Shown: positions 1 through 8,987 of the stretch, piece after piece
Position numbering within the stretch: position 1 is the first letter of the stretch
How the letters are laid out: every line of letters starts with the position of its first letter
Source of the DNA: Acinetobacter rongchengensis
GTDB lineage: Bacteria; Pseudomonadota; Gammaproteobacteria; Pseudomonadales; Moraxellaceae
DNA length: 64,000 nt
Assembly (NCBI RefSeq): GCF_003611475.1
Contig: NZ_RAXT01000008.1
Location: forward strand, 46,619-110,618
Reading direction: 5' to 3'
Notes under the pieces: model-generated
What the model was told of the DNA's origin: nothing
Databases searched by the model: none
The model's input: only the letters and a program-made list of their open reading frames with translations
Made by a program: the position numbers and the translations under genes

Positions 1-702
1 CACAAATGGTTTACCATGCTGTGGCACGATCATATCAATATCCATTTGGCGAACCATTTTGACCCATAAGCGAATAATGCGATTGCTACACATATAACGC
101 TGATGAAAACCACGCATTGTTGGAATATGCAAAGCAAAATTCTCAATCGGTGTAGAAGCATCATCCACAATCGATGCCCCCATATCACCTGAAAATAAGA
201 TCTTTGAAATTGGATCGTAGAATTGGAAATTACCCACTGAATGTAAAAAATGAGCAGGAACCACAATAATCCGTGTTTCGCCTAACGGAATCACCCCGCC
301 TTGGTCAGGCAATTCAATTAATCGCTCTAGCCATCCCCCTTTCATACGATCACTCATAAAAGCGGAGTTTAAATGCGGTAAAAAACGTGCCCATAATTTT
401 GAGGCAACAACTTTTGCATCTGTATATACCAACCAACGCGGCATAGACGTGATAATGTCAGGATCTTGATGCGACGCCATCACATAATCTAAGTTTTGTA
501 GTCGCGTGTATTTATTCAATTCCATCGTCAATGGTACATAGGTTAAATCTCCTCCTGGATCTAAAACTGCTGCACGTTCATTATTGAGAATTAAAAATTG
601 ATTGGCTTGTACGCCTTCCCCTTTAACTAAACTGGTAAAACTGATGCATTTATGTGTCCCATTATCAAACAATACTTGTGACGTGGTACGATCTAAAGCC
701 AT
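1..702 (-). CDS. MBL-fold / oxygen-binding di-iron (ODP-like) protein, partial
   Basis: The C-terminus runs off the left edge of the window; 234 codons are visible from the ATG at 702. The translation has the metallo-beta-lactamase fold pattern seen in flavodiiron-type oxygen-binding proteins: a metal motif SHQDPDI near residue 83, VPAHFLHS around residues 157-164 and FSGDMGAS around residues 178-185. The HxDxD form of the first motif is usual for the stand-alone ODP proteins rather than for beta-lactamases. By family knowledge these bind a non-heme di-iron centre and react with or sense O2; the substrate here cannot be told. No flavodoxin domain is visible in the part present. It is transcribed leftward, apparently alone, with AT-rich DNA upstream. 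Confidence 0.75.
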   Translation of the reverse strand, partial: MALDRTTSQVLFDNGTHKCISFTSLVKGEGVQANQFLILNNERAAVLDPGGDLTYVPLTMELNKYTRLQNLDYVMASHQDPDIITSMPRWLVYTDAKVVASKLWARFLPHLNSAFMSDRMKGGWLERLIELPDQGGVIPLGETRIIVVPAHFLHSVGNFQFYDPISKILFSGDMGASIVDDASTPIENFALHIPTMRGFHQRYMCSNRIIRLWVKMVRQMDIDMIVPQHGKPFV

Positions 703-845
703 AACAAAACCCCAAAAAAATCTTTTAAAATAAATCTTTAATTATTCCCATACAAGATATAAGGTTTTATCCAAACTGACAATAAATATACAACCGAAGT
801 TTAGTAATTATTTTCGTGATTTTTAAATAAATTTTTCACTCATTA

Positions 846-873
846 ATAAAAAACCCAACAATACGTTGGGTTC
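846..873 (-). terminator. Rho-independent terminator of the GDT1-type gene
   Basis: An 8-bp stem AACCCAAC/GTTGGGTT with a 5-nt loop, followed on the minus strand by a T-rich run. It lies 27 bp after the stop of the GDT1-family gene and fits as its terminator. Confidence 0.85.
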
Positions 874-899
874 ACTAAAAGTCAAAATTGAGACTGGTT

Positions 900-1478
900 T
901 TATAGAAAATAATGTTGCACCAATGCCGCAACACCGATCAAAAAGAAAATCGCTGCGCCAATTTTGTGAATCAGTGAGATGGGTAATTTATCTGCCAATT
1001 TATTACCAATAAATACCGCAGGTGCATTCACAAGCATAATACCCAATGTCGTACCTACAGTGACCCAACCAACACTGTCAAATCGAGCTGCTAAAGCAAC
1101 GGTAGCAATTTGCGTCTTATCTCCAATTTCAGCAAGAAAGAACAACACAAAGGTTGCCCCAAATACACCATATTTCTGCCACTTATTGATACTTTCAGAC
1201 TCGTCATCTAACTCATCTGGAATCAACATCCAACCTGCCATTGCAATAAAGCCGAGCGAAACGATCCATAATAGAACGGTAGGGCTGAGAACAGTAGTGA
1301 TCCATTGCCCTAATATGGCAGATACACCATGATTGACTAAGGTTGCTAATAAAATTGCGAAGAGAATTGGAATAGGTTTTCTAAATTTTGCAGCTAGAAG
1401 CAATGCGAGAAGTTGGGTTTTGTCGCCCATTTCAGATAAGGCAACAACCACTAAAGAGATGAGGAAAGCATTTAACAT
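900..1478 (-). CDS. TMEM165/GDT1 (UPF0016) family Mn2+ exporter
   Basis: 192 aa membrane protein with about six transmembrane segments in two homologous halves. Each half carries the family motif E-x-G-D-K-T: SEMGDKTQ at residues 15-22 and AEIGDKTQ near residues 117-124. These acidic motifs bind the transported cation. Bacterial members such as MneA of Vibrio cholerae export Mn2+ across the inner membrane. The manganese assignment here is strengthened by the yybP-ykoY riboswitch in the leader. The protein begins at the ATG at 1478, with a weak AGAG Shine-Dalgarno about 10 nt upstream. It is monocistronic, with its own terminator. Calcium/proton exchange, as in eukaryotic GDT1, remains possible but less likely. 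Confidence 0.88.
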   Translation of the reverse strand: MLNAFLISLVVVALSEMGDKTQLLALLLAAKFRKPIPILFAILLATLVNHGVSAILGQWITTVLSPTVLLWIVSLGFIAMAGWMLIPDELDDESESINKWQKYGVFGATFVLFFLAEIGDKTQIATVALAARFDSVGWVTVGTTLGIMLVNAPAVFIGNKLADKLPISLIHKIGAAIFFLIGVAALVQHYFL

Positions 1479-1490
1479 ATCTTAGTCTCT

Positions 1491-1712
1491 GGCTAGCAAT
1501 ATTTACCGATGACTTACCCCTCCCGCTAGCCTTATGGATAGTCACCTATCCGATGTGGAGTGATAAATCAAAGGTCTTGCCAACAAAAAATAACTGACTA
1601 AGTAAATCAGCTAAATTGGTTCTTTGCTATGATGGCCATGTTCTGTTGAACAATTATGTTGACCATCACCTATTCACTTATCCAAAGATTGTAAATAGCG
1701 GCTACTCCCCAA
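1491..1712 (-). promoter_or_regulatory. yybP-ykoY manganese riboswitch
   Basis: On the minus strand upstream of the exporter the leader contains the two invariant blocks of the yybP-ykoY aptamer: GGGGAGTAGC (1701-1710, the L1 metal-binding loop) and GTCAACAT (about 1655-1662, the L3 loop). GGCAAGACCTTTG follows at 1569-1581. Downstream there is a hairpin GGATAG-GTGA-CTATCC, then an inverted repeat GGCTAGC/GCTAGCC (1525-1531 with 1491-1497) whose 3' arm abuts the AGAG ribosome-binding site. I infer this is the expression platform and that Mn2+ binding frees the start region. The exact aptamer ends need a covariance model. Confidence 0.87.
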
Positions 1713-1796
1713 TGAAGTGCTTCTAGTTTACAATGCATTGAAACTTTTTTCACCTTTTTATCAAAAAAATCATTCTAACTTTATAACTATGTGTCT

Positions 1797-2468
1797 ATGA
1801 ACCAAAACTTTCATCAATATATTCAACACCATAAGTTTATAAATACAATTTTCATTATTGGTGGTGGACCGTCTATAAAAACCCTAGATTTAAGCGGATT
1901 AGATACGTCTAAACATTTGATTATCTGTTGCAACCAAGCTTTTGAACTATTTCCAAATGCACAAATTACCCATCATAGCGATTACAGTTGGTGGGAAAAA
2001 TATCAATCATCATTAGAAATACAGTTCAAGGGGCATTTTATAACAGGATGCGGTTTAGGAAATACCCGAGCTTATCCTGAAATGGTCACACATATGCAAT
2101 TTATTCATCACGCCAATCAAGATCAACTTTTTAGATCAAGCAACCATGTCTATGGAAATAATTGTGGCCTACAAGCCTTATCTATTGCACATCTATTTCA
2201 ACCAAAGAATATTGTTTTAATTGGCTTTGATTTTAAATCTCTTCATGGGAAAACCCATGGTTATGCTCAATCAAACACTCATCCAAACCTAGATTACGCA
2301 CATCTTTGGGCTTTATTTTTAAAAAGTTTTAAAGCATTTGAACAACTCAAAACAACACAATGGCAAACTGTTTATCCTACACGCCATCCACCACAAATTT
2401 GGAATTTGAATCCAGATTCAGCTTTAGCCTTATATAATAAAACTAAGGCCTTAGAAGATTTTTTATGA
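1797..2468 (+). CDS. DUF115-like / Rossmann-type protein of unknown function
   Basis: About 223 aa from the ATG at 1797; a GTG two codons earlier at 1791 is equally open, and neither has a good ribosome-binding site. The N-terminus has a glycine-rich nucleotide-type loop, FIIGGGPSI, then LIICCNQAF and ITHHSD. Later comes NIVLIGFDF followed by a histidine-rich stretch. This order (GGGPS, N-A, D, G-D-F) resembles the DUF115/MAF-glycosyltransferase-like proteins associated with flagellin or surface-sugar modification, but I recognise no specific member. No signal peptide or membrane segment is seen. The gene stands alone between the riboswitch region and aceF, oriented opposite to both neighbours, and is more AT-rich than aceEF. 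It may be an acquired gene. Confidence 0.6.
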   Translation: MNQNFHQYIQHHKFINTIFIIGGGPSIKTLDLSGLDTSKHLIICCNQAFELFPNAQITHHSDYSWWEKYQSSLEIQFKGHFITGCGLGNTRAYPEMVTHMQFIHHANQDQLFRSSNHVYGNNCGLQALSIAHLFQPKNIVLIGFDFKSLHGKTHGYAQSNTHPNLDYAHLWALFLKSFKAFEQLKTTQWQTVYPTRHPPQIWNLNPDSALALYNKTKALEDFL

Positions 2469-2498
2469 AGTCATTTCTAAAAAATAAGCAATAAAAAA

Positions 2499-2655
2499 AC
2501 CTCGCCAAAGCAATAATGCCAGTCGGTTAAGAGTAATTTAAATTTCTCATTTAATAATCCCCCCCTAACCCTGAGCCATATATGGCGCAAGGAAAAGAGG
2601 GGAACTATTGAGAATTTAAAAAACTTAACTGATCAACATTACCCCGAAGCGAGGT
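2499..2655 (-). terminator. aceEF terminator with an inserted palindromic element in its loop
   Basis: The outer stem ACCTCGC (2649-2655, minus strand) pairs with GCGAGGT and is followed by seven T on the minus strand, placing it as the terminator of aceEF. The would-be loop holds 128 bp (2514-2641), itself a long imperfect inverted repeat. Confidence 0.7.
2514..2641. repeat. 128-bp MITE-like imperfect palindrome
   Basis: The ends are TAATG and CATTA. The left arm (TTAAGAGTAATTTAAATT, then TCTCATTTAATAATCCCC) matches the reverse complement of the right arm (GGGGAACTATTGAGAATTT, then AAAAAACTTAACTGATCAA) with a few mismatches over about 45 bp. The middle reads AGCCATATATGGCGC. There is no coding capacity. 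I infer a short non-autonomous repeat; similar elements are common in Acinetobacter intergenic DNA. Confidence 0.65.
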
Positions 2656-2675
2656 CATTAGTTCTAGCGAATCAC

Positions 2676-4655
2676 TTAAAGCAAAATATTACGAATATCT
2701 GCTAAAAGTTTTGTCAGTTTATTGGTGAAGCGAGCCGCATCCGCACCATTAATCACTCGATGATCATAAGACAATGACAATGGCAACATGAGCTTAGGAT
2801 CAAAACCTGAACCATTCCAAACAGGTTGCATCGTTGCTGGTGAAATACCTAAAATTGCCACTTGAGGCCAATTCACCAACGGTGTAAATGCCGTACCACC
2901 AATTGAACCTAAACTGGTAATGGTAAAGTTTGCACCTTGTAAGTCTTTCGGAGAAAGTTTCTTATCACGTGCTTTTTTACTTAATTCACCCAGTTCAATG
3001 GCAATTTGCTTAATTGATTTTTGGTCTGGATTACGCAATACAGGAACCGTGAGTCCATCTGGTGTCGCAACTGCAATTCCCATATGGATTTCATTACGCA
3101 ACAAAACACCTTTTTGATCATCCGCCAAATGACCTGCAAAATACGGTTCTTCTTTCAACAAAAACGCAACTGCTTTGGCAATAAAAGCAAGGATCGTTAA
3201 GCTAATACCTTCTTGCTTAAACTTACCTTTTAACTCACCACGCCAAGCTTCTAGTTCTGTAATGTCCGCAAGATCAAACTGAGTCACTTGTGGAATAAAG
3301 TTATTTAAAGACAACTGTGGAACAGACACTTGCTGTAAGCGTGTCATCGCCGCAATTTCACCACCACCAAATGCACTGAAGTCTGGTAATGCAGGTAAAC
3401 CTGACGCAACTGCCGCTGCAACAACTGGCGCAGTTTTTTGCGGTGCCGTTAAACGTGCTTTCACATAAGCAAACACATCTTCTTTAATTATACGTTGGTG
3501 TGGTCCAGAAGATTCAACCTGTGCAAGTAAAACACCAAGCTCACGTGCAAGTTTACGCACAGCAGGACCTGCATAAACTTTGGCATTTTCAGCTTGCTGT
3601 TCTTTGCTTAACTTGTCTGATGAATCTGCAACATGAGCTTTTGGCTCAACAACGGTTTCAGCCTGAGCTACAGGTTTTGACTCAGCTTTAACAGGTTGCG
3701 CAGCTGCTTTCTCTTGGGCTTGTTCAGAAGGCTGTACATCAGCAATGCCATCAATCGTGACCAATGGCATGCCTTGTTTCACTTCTTGATTTTCACCAAC
3801 ATGAATCGCTTTGATTGTACCTGACACTGTACTTGGTACTTCTACAGAAGCTTTATCAGACTCAACAACAACTAAGCTTTGATCTTTTTCAACACGATCA
3901 CCCACGCTGACTAAGATCTCAGAAACATTGGCCTTGTCCACACCTAAATCAGGTACAGCAATTTCAACTGGACCAGACTGAGTTGCTTGTGGCGCTGGTG
4001 CAGTTCTTGCTGGTTCAGCTGCCGCTACAGGATTAGAGGTCGTCGTTGGTGCCGATGGAGCTGTCGTTACAGAACCTGCAGTTTTAACCGTAATTAAAAC
4101 CACACCTTCTTGAACGCTATCGCCTTCTTTCACGACAACACTTTCAACTGTACCTGCAACGACACTTGGAACTTCTACCGTTGCTTTATCTGACTCAACC
4201 ACAACGATGCTGTCATCCACTGCAATTTCATCGCCAACTTTAACTAAGATTTCACCCACTAAAGCTTTTTCAACGCCAATATCTGGAACTTTAACATCGA
4301 CAATTTGAGTTGAACTCGAAGTCGCTGGCGCAGAGGCTGTAACTGTAGTTTGAACTTCAGGTTTTGCTTGTGGTTTAGCCTCAGCAACAGGTTCAGCTTT
4401 TACATCGGGTTGAGCAGAAGCAGATGCATCCGCCGACTCAACTTCAATCAACACTGCACCTTCTGAAACCTCATCACCTTCTGAAACTGCAATACTTTTG
4501 ACCACGCCTGCTGAAGTGCTTGGCACTTCAACAGAGGCTTTATCCGACTCAAGTAAAACGATACTGTCATCGACTGCAATCGTATCGCCAACTTTCACTA
4601 AAATTTCTGCAACCGTGGCTTTATCTACACCAATATCAGGAGTCTTAATTTGCAT
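2676..4655 (-). CDS. aceF: Pyruvate dehydrogenase E2, dihydrolipoyl acetyltransferase
   Basis: 659 aa. E2 transfers acetyl groups from E1 via lipoyl-lysine to CoA and forms the core of the pyruvate dehydrogenase complex in the cytoplasm. Three lipoyl domains lie at about residues 1-75, 118-192 and 229-304, each with an ESDKA motif; the lipoylated lysines are K39, K157 and K268. They are joined by Ala/Pro-rich linkers. A peripheral subunit-binding domain follows at about 358-396, then the catalytic acetyltransferase domain to the end, with SYDHRVINGADAARF near the C-terminus. The HxxxDG catalytic motif reads HRVING, with Asn in place of Asp, as in the Azotobacter/Pseudomonas enzymes. The ATG is 2 bp after the aceE stop, so the two are co-transcribed. 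No lpd (E3) gene is adjacent. Confidence 0.97.
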   Translation of the reverse strand: MQIKTPDIGVDKATVAEILVKVGDTIAVDDSIVLLESDKASVEVPSTSAGVVKSIAVSEGDEVSEGAVLIEVESADASASAQPDVKAEPVAEAKPQAKPEVQTTVTASAPATSSSTQIVDVKVPDIGVEKALVGEILVKVGDEIAVDDSIVVVESDKATVEVPSVVAGTVESVVVKEGDSVQEGVVLITVKTAGSVTTAPSAPTTTSNPVAAAEPARTAPAPQATQSGPVEIAVPDLGVDKANVSEILVSVGDRVEKDQSLVVVESDKASVEVPSTVSGTIKAIHVGENQEVKQGMPLVTIDGIADVQPSEQAQEKAAAQPVKAESKPVAQAETVVEPKAHVADSSDKLSKEQQAENAKVYAGPAVRKLARELGVLLAQVESSGPHQRIIKEDVFAYVKARLTAPQKTAPVVAAAVASGLPALPDFSAFGGGEIAAMTRLQQVSVPQLSLNNFIPQVTQFDLADITELEAWRGELKGKFKQEGISLTILAFIAKAVAFLLKEEPYFAGHLADDQKGVLLRNEIHMGIAVATPDGLTVPVLRNPDQKSIKQIAIELGELSKKARDKKLSPKDLQGANFTITSLGSIGGTAFTPLVNWPQVAILGISPATMQPVWNGSGFDPKLMLPLSLSYDHRVINGADAARFTNKLTKLLADIRNILL

Positions 4656-4657
4656 GA

Positions 4658-7357
4658 TTATTTCTCCTCAGTATAAGCCGCAACTTCTTGTGTCGTTGGA
4701 TGAGCTTGTGGTAACCACGCGACAGGGCGATCAACATCAAGTTCAAATGTAGAGATCGCATCTTTCACCAAACGTGCATCCACTTCGCCTTCGTCTGCTA
4801 ACTTTTTCAATGTTGCGACAACGATATGCGCAGCATCCACACCAAAATAGCTACGTAAGTTTGCACGAGTATCTGAACGACCATAACCATCTGTACCCAA
4901 AGTCACATAAGGACGGTTGTCTGGGAGATAAGCACGGATCTGTTCACTATAAGCGCGCATATGATCTGTTGCAGAAACCACAATACCATTGGTATCGCGT
5001 AATTGCTGAGATACCCAAGACTCTTTACCATCTTCCAATGGGTGTAAACGATTAAATTCTTCAACCGCCATACCATCACGAGCCAACTCATTGAAGCTTG
5101 TTACACTCCAAACATTTGCGTGGATTTGGTATTCATCACGTAAAATCTGTGCAGCTTTAATCACTTCACGCAAAATCACACCAGAACCAAGCAACTGAAC
5201 AGTCGCTTTATCATCTTTTTCAAATAGATACATACCACGCTTAATCCCCTCAATCGCATCTTGAGGTAAAGCAGGTTGATCATAGTTTTCATTCATTAAC
5301 GTCAAGTAATAGAACACACGCTCTTGGTTCACATACATACGCTCTAAACCATCATGAATGATCACCGCTAACTCATAACCAAAACAAGGATCATAAGAGA
5401 TACAGTTTGGAATGGTATTGGCTAAAATATGAGAATGGCCATCCTGATGTTGTAGACCTTCACCATTCAGTGTCGTACGGCCTGCTGTTGCACCGAACAA
5501 GAAACCTTGAGCTTGAGCATCACCTGCAGCCCATGCAAGATCACCAATACGTTGGAAACCGAACATAGAGTAATACATATACATCGGAATCATTGGCAAG
5601 TTATTGGTTGAATAACTGGTACCCAATGCAGCCCAAGCACTCATCGCACCTGCTTCATTGATCCCTTCATTCAGCATATGACCATCTTTTGCTTCACGAT
5701 AGTTCATCAACTGTTCTTGGTCTTCAGGAGTATAGTTCTGTCCATGCGCAGCATAAATACCCAACTGACGGAACATACCTTCTAAACCAAAAGTTCGAGC
5801 TTCATCAGGAACAATGGGTACAACACGGTCTTTAATAGCTTTATCTTTGAGTAAAGCAGCGATTAAACGTACCATCACCATCGTGGTAGATTGTTCTTTA
5901 CCACCACTGCCTTTGAGAACGCTATCAAAAATTGATAATTCTGGAATTTCTAAAGCCACGCTGTCTTTACGGCGAGCAGGTAAATAACCACCTAATGCTT
6001 CACGACGTGCTTTTAAATATTTTAATTCAGGTGAATTTTCACTTGGGCGATAAAAAGGAAGTTCTTCCAACTCATCATCGGTGAATGGAAGGTTAAAACG
6101 ATTACGGAAATACTTTAACGACTCCAAATGCATTTTTTTGATTTGGTGTGTCTTATTTACCGCTTCAATTTCATCTGATAAACCGTAGCCTTTTACTGTT
6201 TTCGCCAAGATCACTGTAGGCTGACCATTACTGGTCATTGCAGCAGCATAAGCAGCATAAACTTTGTATGGATCGTGACCACCACGGTTCAAGTTATCAA
6301 TATCTTCATCACTTAACGTTTTGACTAACTCTTCAGCTTCAGGATATTTGCCAAAGAAGTGCTCACGTGTATATGCACCACCTTTCACTTGATAACGCTG
6401 GAAATCACCATCTAATGCTTCATCCATACGCGCTTTCAAAGCGCCAGAGGTGTCTTTGTCCAATAATGGATCCCAATGACGTCCCCATACCACTTTAATC
6501 ACACGCCAACCTGCACCACGGAACAATGATTCAAGCTCTTGGATAATTTTACCATTACCACGCACTGGACCATCTAAACGTTGCAAGTTACAGTTCACAA
6601 CCCAAATCAGATTGTCTAACTTTTCACGACCTGCAAGAGAAATCGCACCTAAACTTTCTGGCTCATCCATCTCACCATCACCGAGATAAGCCCAAATTTT
6701 GCGATTTTCATCTTTGATTAAGCCACGATTGGTCAGGTACTTTTGAATATGCGCTTGATAAATAGACATAATCGGACCAAGACCCATCGATACTGTTGGG
6801 AACTGCCAATAATCAGGCATCAAATAAGGATGCGGGTAGCTCGAAAGCCCTTGACCACCGACTTCACGACGAAAATTGTTAAGTTGATCTTCAGTTAAAC
6901 GCCCTTCCAAATACGAACGTGCATAAATACCAGGCGCACAATGTCCTTGGTAATAAATCATATCACCGCCAAAGTTATCACTATTGGCACGGAAGAAATG
7001 GTTGAAACCAACATCATATAACGTTGCCGAAGATGCAAAACTTGCCAAGTGACCACCTAAATCATCACCTGTTTTATTGGCACGGAGCACCATTGCTAGA
7101 GCATTCCAACGAATCAATGCACGAATACGACGTTCCATATCTTGATCGCCTGGCATCGCAGGAGATTCTTCAACCGTAATCGTATTTAAGTAAGGTGTAT
7201 TTAAACGCTGAATAGGAACATGTTTTGAGATTGCTTGTTGATATAGTTTTTCTAATAAAAAAGCAGCACGCTCAGTTCCCATGTGCTGTAACACTGAATC
7301 AAAGGCATCTTGCCACTCTTTGGTTTCTTGAGCGTCGCTATCACCATAATACGCCAT
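4658..7357 (-). CDS. aceE: Pyruvate dehydrogenase E1, homodimeric type
   Basis: 899 aa, the usual length of the single-chain gammaproteobacterial E1. It decarboxylates pyruvate with thiamine diphosphate and reductively acetylates the lipoyl groups of AceF. The ThDP/Mg2+ motif GDGEMDEPES followed about 25 residues later by VNCNLQRLDGPVRG is visible near residues 225-270. The N-terminal GDQDMERRIRALIRWNALAM segment is typical of AceE. It is the first gene of aceE-aceF, with a 275-bp upstream region. No PdhR gene is nearby, so regulation cannot be inferred from neighbours. Confidence 0.98.
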   Translation of the reverse strand: MAYYGDSDAQETKEWQDAFDSVLQHMGTERAAFLLEKLYQQAISKHVPIQRLNTPYLNTITVEESPAMPGDQDMERRIRALIRWNALAMVLRANKTGDDLGGHLASFASSATLYDVGFNHFFRANSDNFGGDMIYYQGHCAPGIYARSYLEGRLTEDQLNNFRREVGGQGLSSYPHPYLMPDYWQFPTVSMGLGPIMSIYQAHIQKYLTNRGLIKDENRKIWAYLGDGEMDEPESLGAISLAGREKLDNLIWVVNCNLQRLDGPVRGNGKIIQELESLFRGAGWRVIKVVWGRHWDPLLDKDTSGALKARMDEALDGDFQRYQVKGGAYTREHFFGKYPEAEELVKTLSDEDIDNLNRGGHDPYKVYAAYAAAMTSNGQPTVILAKTVKGYGLSDEIEAVNKTHQIKKMHLESLKYFRNRFNLPFTDDELEELPFYRPSENSPELKYLKARREALGGYLPARRKDSVALEIPELSIFDSVLKGSGGKEQSTTMVMVRLIAALLKDKAIKDRVVPIVPDEARTFGLEGMFRQLGIYAAHGQNYTPEDQEQLMNYREAKDGHMLNEGINEAGAMSAWAALGTSYSTNNLPMIPMYMYYSMFGFQRIGDLAWAAGDAQAQGFLFGATAGRTTLNGEGLQHQDGHSHILANTIPNCISYDPCFGYELAVIIHDGLERMYVNQERVFYYLTLMNENYDQPALPQDAIEGIKRGMYLFEKDDKATVQLLGSGVILREVIKAAQILRDEYQIHANVWSVTSFNELARDGMAVEEFNRLHPLEDGKESWVSQQLRDTNGIVVSATDHMRAYSEQIRAYLPDNRPYVTLGTDGYGRSDTRANLRSYFGVDAAHIVVATLKKLADEGEVDARLVKDAISTFELDVDRPVAWLPQAHPTTQEVAAYTEEK

Positions 7358-7501
7358 TTGCCACTTACTCCATGAACTGTTTTCTATATGTTATATGTAT
7401 CATGTTTTAGGCTTGTTAAGTTATCGTTACAGCTGAATGTGGATTGTCACTATTATTTAGCAACTAAATAGTCATTGACCAAACGTTACATGAAACAACA
7501 A

Positions 7502-7527
7502 AAAACCGCCAATTTAGGCGGTTTTTT
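7502..7527. terminator. Bidirectional terminator between aceE and the M23 peptidase gene
   Basis: AAAACCGCC-AATTTA-GGCGGTTTT, flanked by A and T runs on both sides. It lies about 105 bp after the peptidase stop on the minus strand and so probably terminates that transcript before the aceE promoter region (7358-7500). Confidence 0.85.
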
Positions 7528-7632
7528 ATACAAACAGAATTTTATTTGATGATAATGTAAATACTCAATCCAATTCATTGCGACAGATGTTTTAGATTTA
7601 GTGCTATCTACACTCAAATGCCGAATAAGGAC

Positions 7633-8334
7633 TTAAGGCAACATTGCCAAGTACGAACTTGGATTTTTACGCTGACCATCTTTTACAACTTCATAGTGTA
7701 AATGAGGACCCGTACAACGACCCGTACAACCTACATTGGCAATATGCTCACCTGCTTTCACTTGATCACCCACACGTGCAATTAAACGTGAAGCATGCGC
7801 ATAACGTGTGATATAACCATTCCCGTGGTTAATTTCAACATATTGACCATAACCTGTGCCCCAACCTGATTTGGTAACAATACCAGGGCCAGTTGCATAA
7901 ATAGGCGTACCGCTCGGCGCTGAAAGATCTAAACCTGAATGGTGTTCTGCACGACCACCCATAGTACGACCACCAAAATCAGAGCTTACACGCTTCATAT
8001 CTGGAAGCGGATGCGTCACTAACCACGAATATGGAGAATTTGCTGAATAGCGATTGGTTGAAGCCGTGCTCGAACCGTATTTCTTAGCAATCGTTGCATT
8101 ATTCAGTTCAATTGGCTTGTCCTGACTACGCAAAGTAATATTTACTTTTGCACTTGCAGGAAGATCAAGATCATCTGGATGGCTATAAGAACCTTGAGAT
8201 AATGTTTTTGATAATTGTTCTAAACGATCAGGTGTTTGAGAATAACTTGAATCAACTTGTACCAAATCTGCGAATGCAACCGAAGCAGCAGAGGCTGCCA
8301 AAGTAAAAGCTAATAAAATACGTCGCGTATGCAT
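7633..8334 (-). CDS. M23-family peptidoglycan endopeptidase, secreted
   Basis: 233 aa. A signal peptide covers residues 1-22 (positive start, hydrophobic core, cleavage after SVAFA). The C-terminal LytM/M23 domain has the zinc motifs H-x-G-x-D (HSGLD, residues 131-135) and HLHYEV near residue 211, with ITRYAHAS between them. These residues bind Zn2+ and cut cross-linked peptides in peptidoglycan, so the enzyme should act in the periplasm. The middle segment (residues 30-100) has no recognisable LysM repeat. Both metal motifs look intact, so it is probably an active enzyme rather than an EnvC/NlpD-type activator. It is divergent from dciA, with a 106-bp shared upstream region. Confidence 0.85.
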   Translation of the reverse strand: MHTRRILLAFTLAASAASVAFADLVQVDSSYSQTPDRLEQLSKTLSQGSYSHPDDLDLPASAKVNITLRSQDKPIELNNATIAKKYGSSTASTNRYSANSPYSWLVTHPLPDMKRVSSDFGGRTMGGRAEHHSGLDLSAPSGTPIYATGPGIVTKSGWGTGYGQYVEINHGNGYITRYAHASRLIARVGDQVKAGEHIANVGCTGRCTGPHLHYEVVKDGQRKNPSSYLAMLP

Positions 8335-8440
8335 AAAAAACCTCTTAAACTGCTCTTAATCAAGTTTCTTGTGTGATCTCATCCTTGATATCAACCGAAA
8401 TGAGCGCTTAAGATAAGACATGGTCATGTAGGAACAATGT

Positions 8441-8890
8441 ATGTCTGAACCAAAAAACGTCTTTCAACCAACAAGACAGCACATAAAAACAGGAAACTTA
8501 TCGTTTCTTACAAAGCAAGTAACCGAATGGCAAAAACTTACTAAATTAATTCAACCGCTCTTACCTCAACCTGAAGTATGGCAAGTTGTCTGTTATCAAT
8601 ACGGTATTTTGACCATTACCGGTGAAAATCAAGCCATGATTAGTCAACTCGGTTATCTTCAAAAACAGTATATTTCTCAATTATCACAAATAAACGAGTT
8701 ACGTGACTTACAGAAATTACAACTGCGTTTACGTACTCCAAACAATAATATCGGAAAAAACCAACAATCCAATAAAACTGCAAAAAGCATCGAACCAGCA
8801 ACCTCTGAAATGTTACAAAATGCTGCTAGTTTTGTGACCGACCCTAAGCTTAGCCAAGCTTTACTACGTTTGGCAAGCAATAAAAAGTAA
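8441..8890 (+). CDS. dciA: DciA (DUF721) replicative helicase loader
   Basis: 149 aa. DciA loads the DnaB helicase at the origin in the many bacteria that lack DnaC or DnaI. The N-terminal half (residues 20-100) fits DUF721: a helix LTKLIQPLLPQPEVWQVV, then GILTITGENQAMISQLGYL, i.e. the KH-like fold with strand TITG. The C-terminal tail (residues 100-149) is polar and Lys/Asn-rich, probably the disordered helicase-contact region. The gene lies between an M23 peptidase and lpxC, the same neighbourhood in which it is found in Pseudomonas. It starts at an ATG 9 nt after AGGAAC. Confidence 0.8.
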   Translation: MSEPKNVFQPTRQHIKTGNLSFLTKQVTEWQKLTKLIQPLLPQPEVWQVVCYQYGILTITGENQAMISQLGYLQKQYISQLSQINELRDLQKLQLRLRTPNNNIGKNQQSNKTAKSIEPATSEMLQNAASFVTDPKLSQALLRLASNKK

Positions 8891-8987
8891 ACAAAATAGC
8901 TGTATTTATAATTAAGCCCCATAAAAATAAGCGTTTCATCACATTTTTATTTGTTACAATATAACATAGCTCCTAAAAGACAATGAC

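Noticed and set aside
30..266. Open frame of 78 codons near the left edge
   Set aside because: It lies inside the MBL-fold gene on the minus strand, and the real protein is supported by metal-binding motifs.
979..1332. 117-codon open frame opposite the GDT1-type gene
   Set aside because: It is antisense to a well-supported membrane protein, with no ribosome-binding site or family match.
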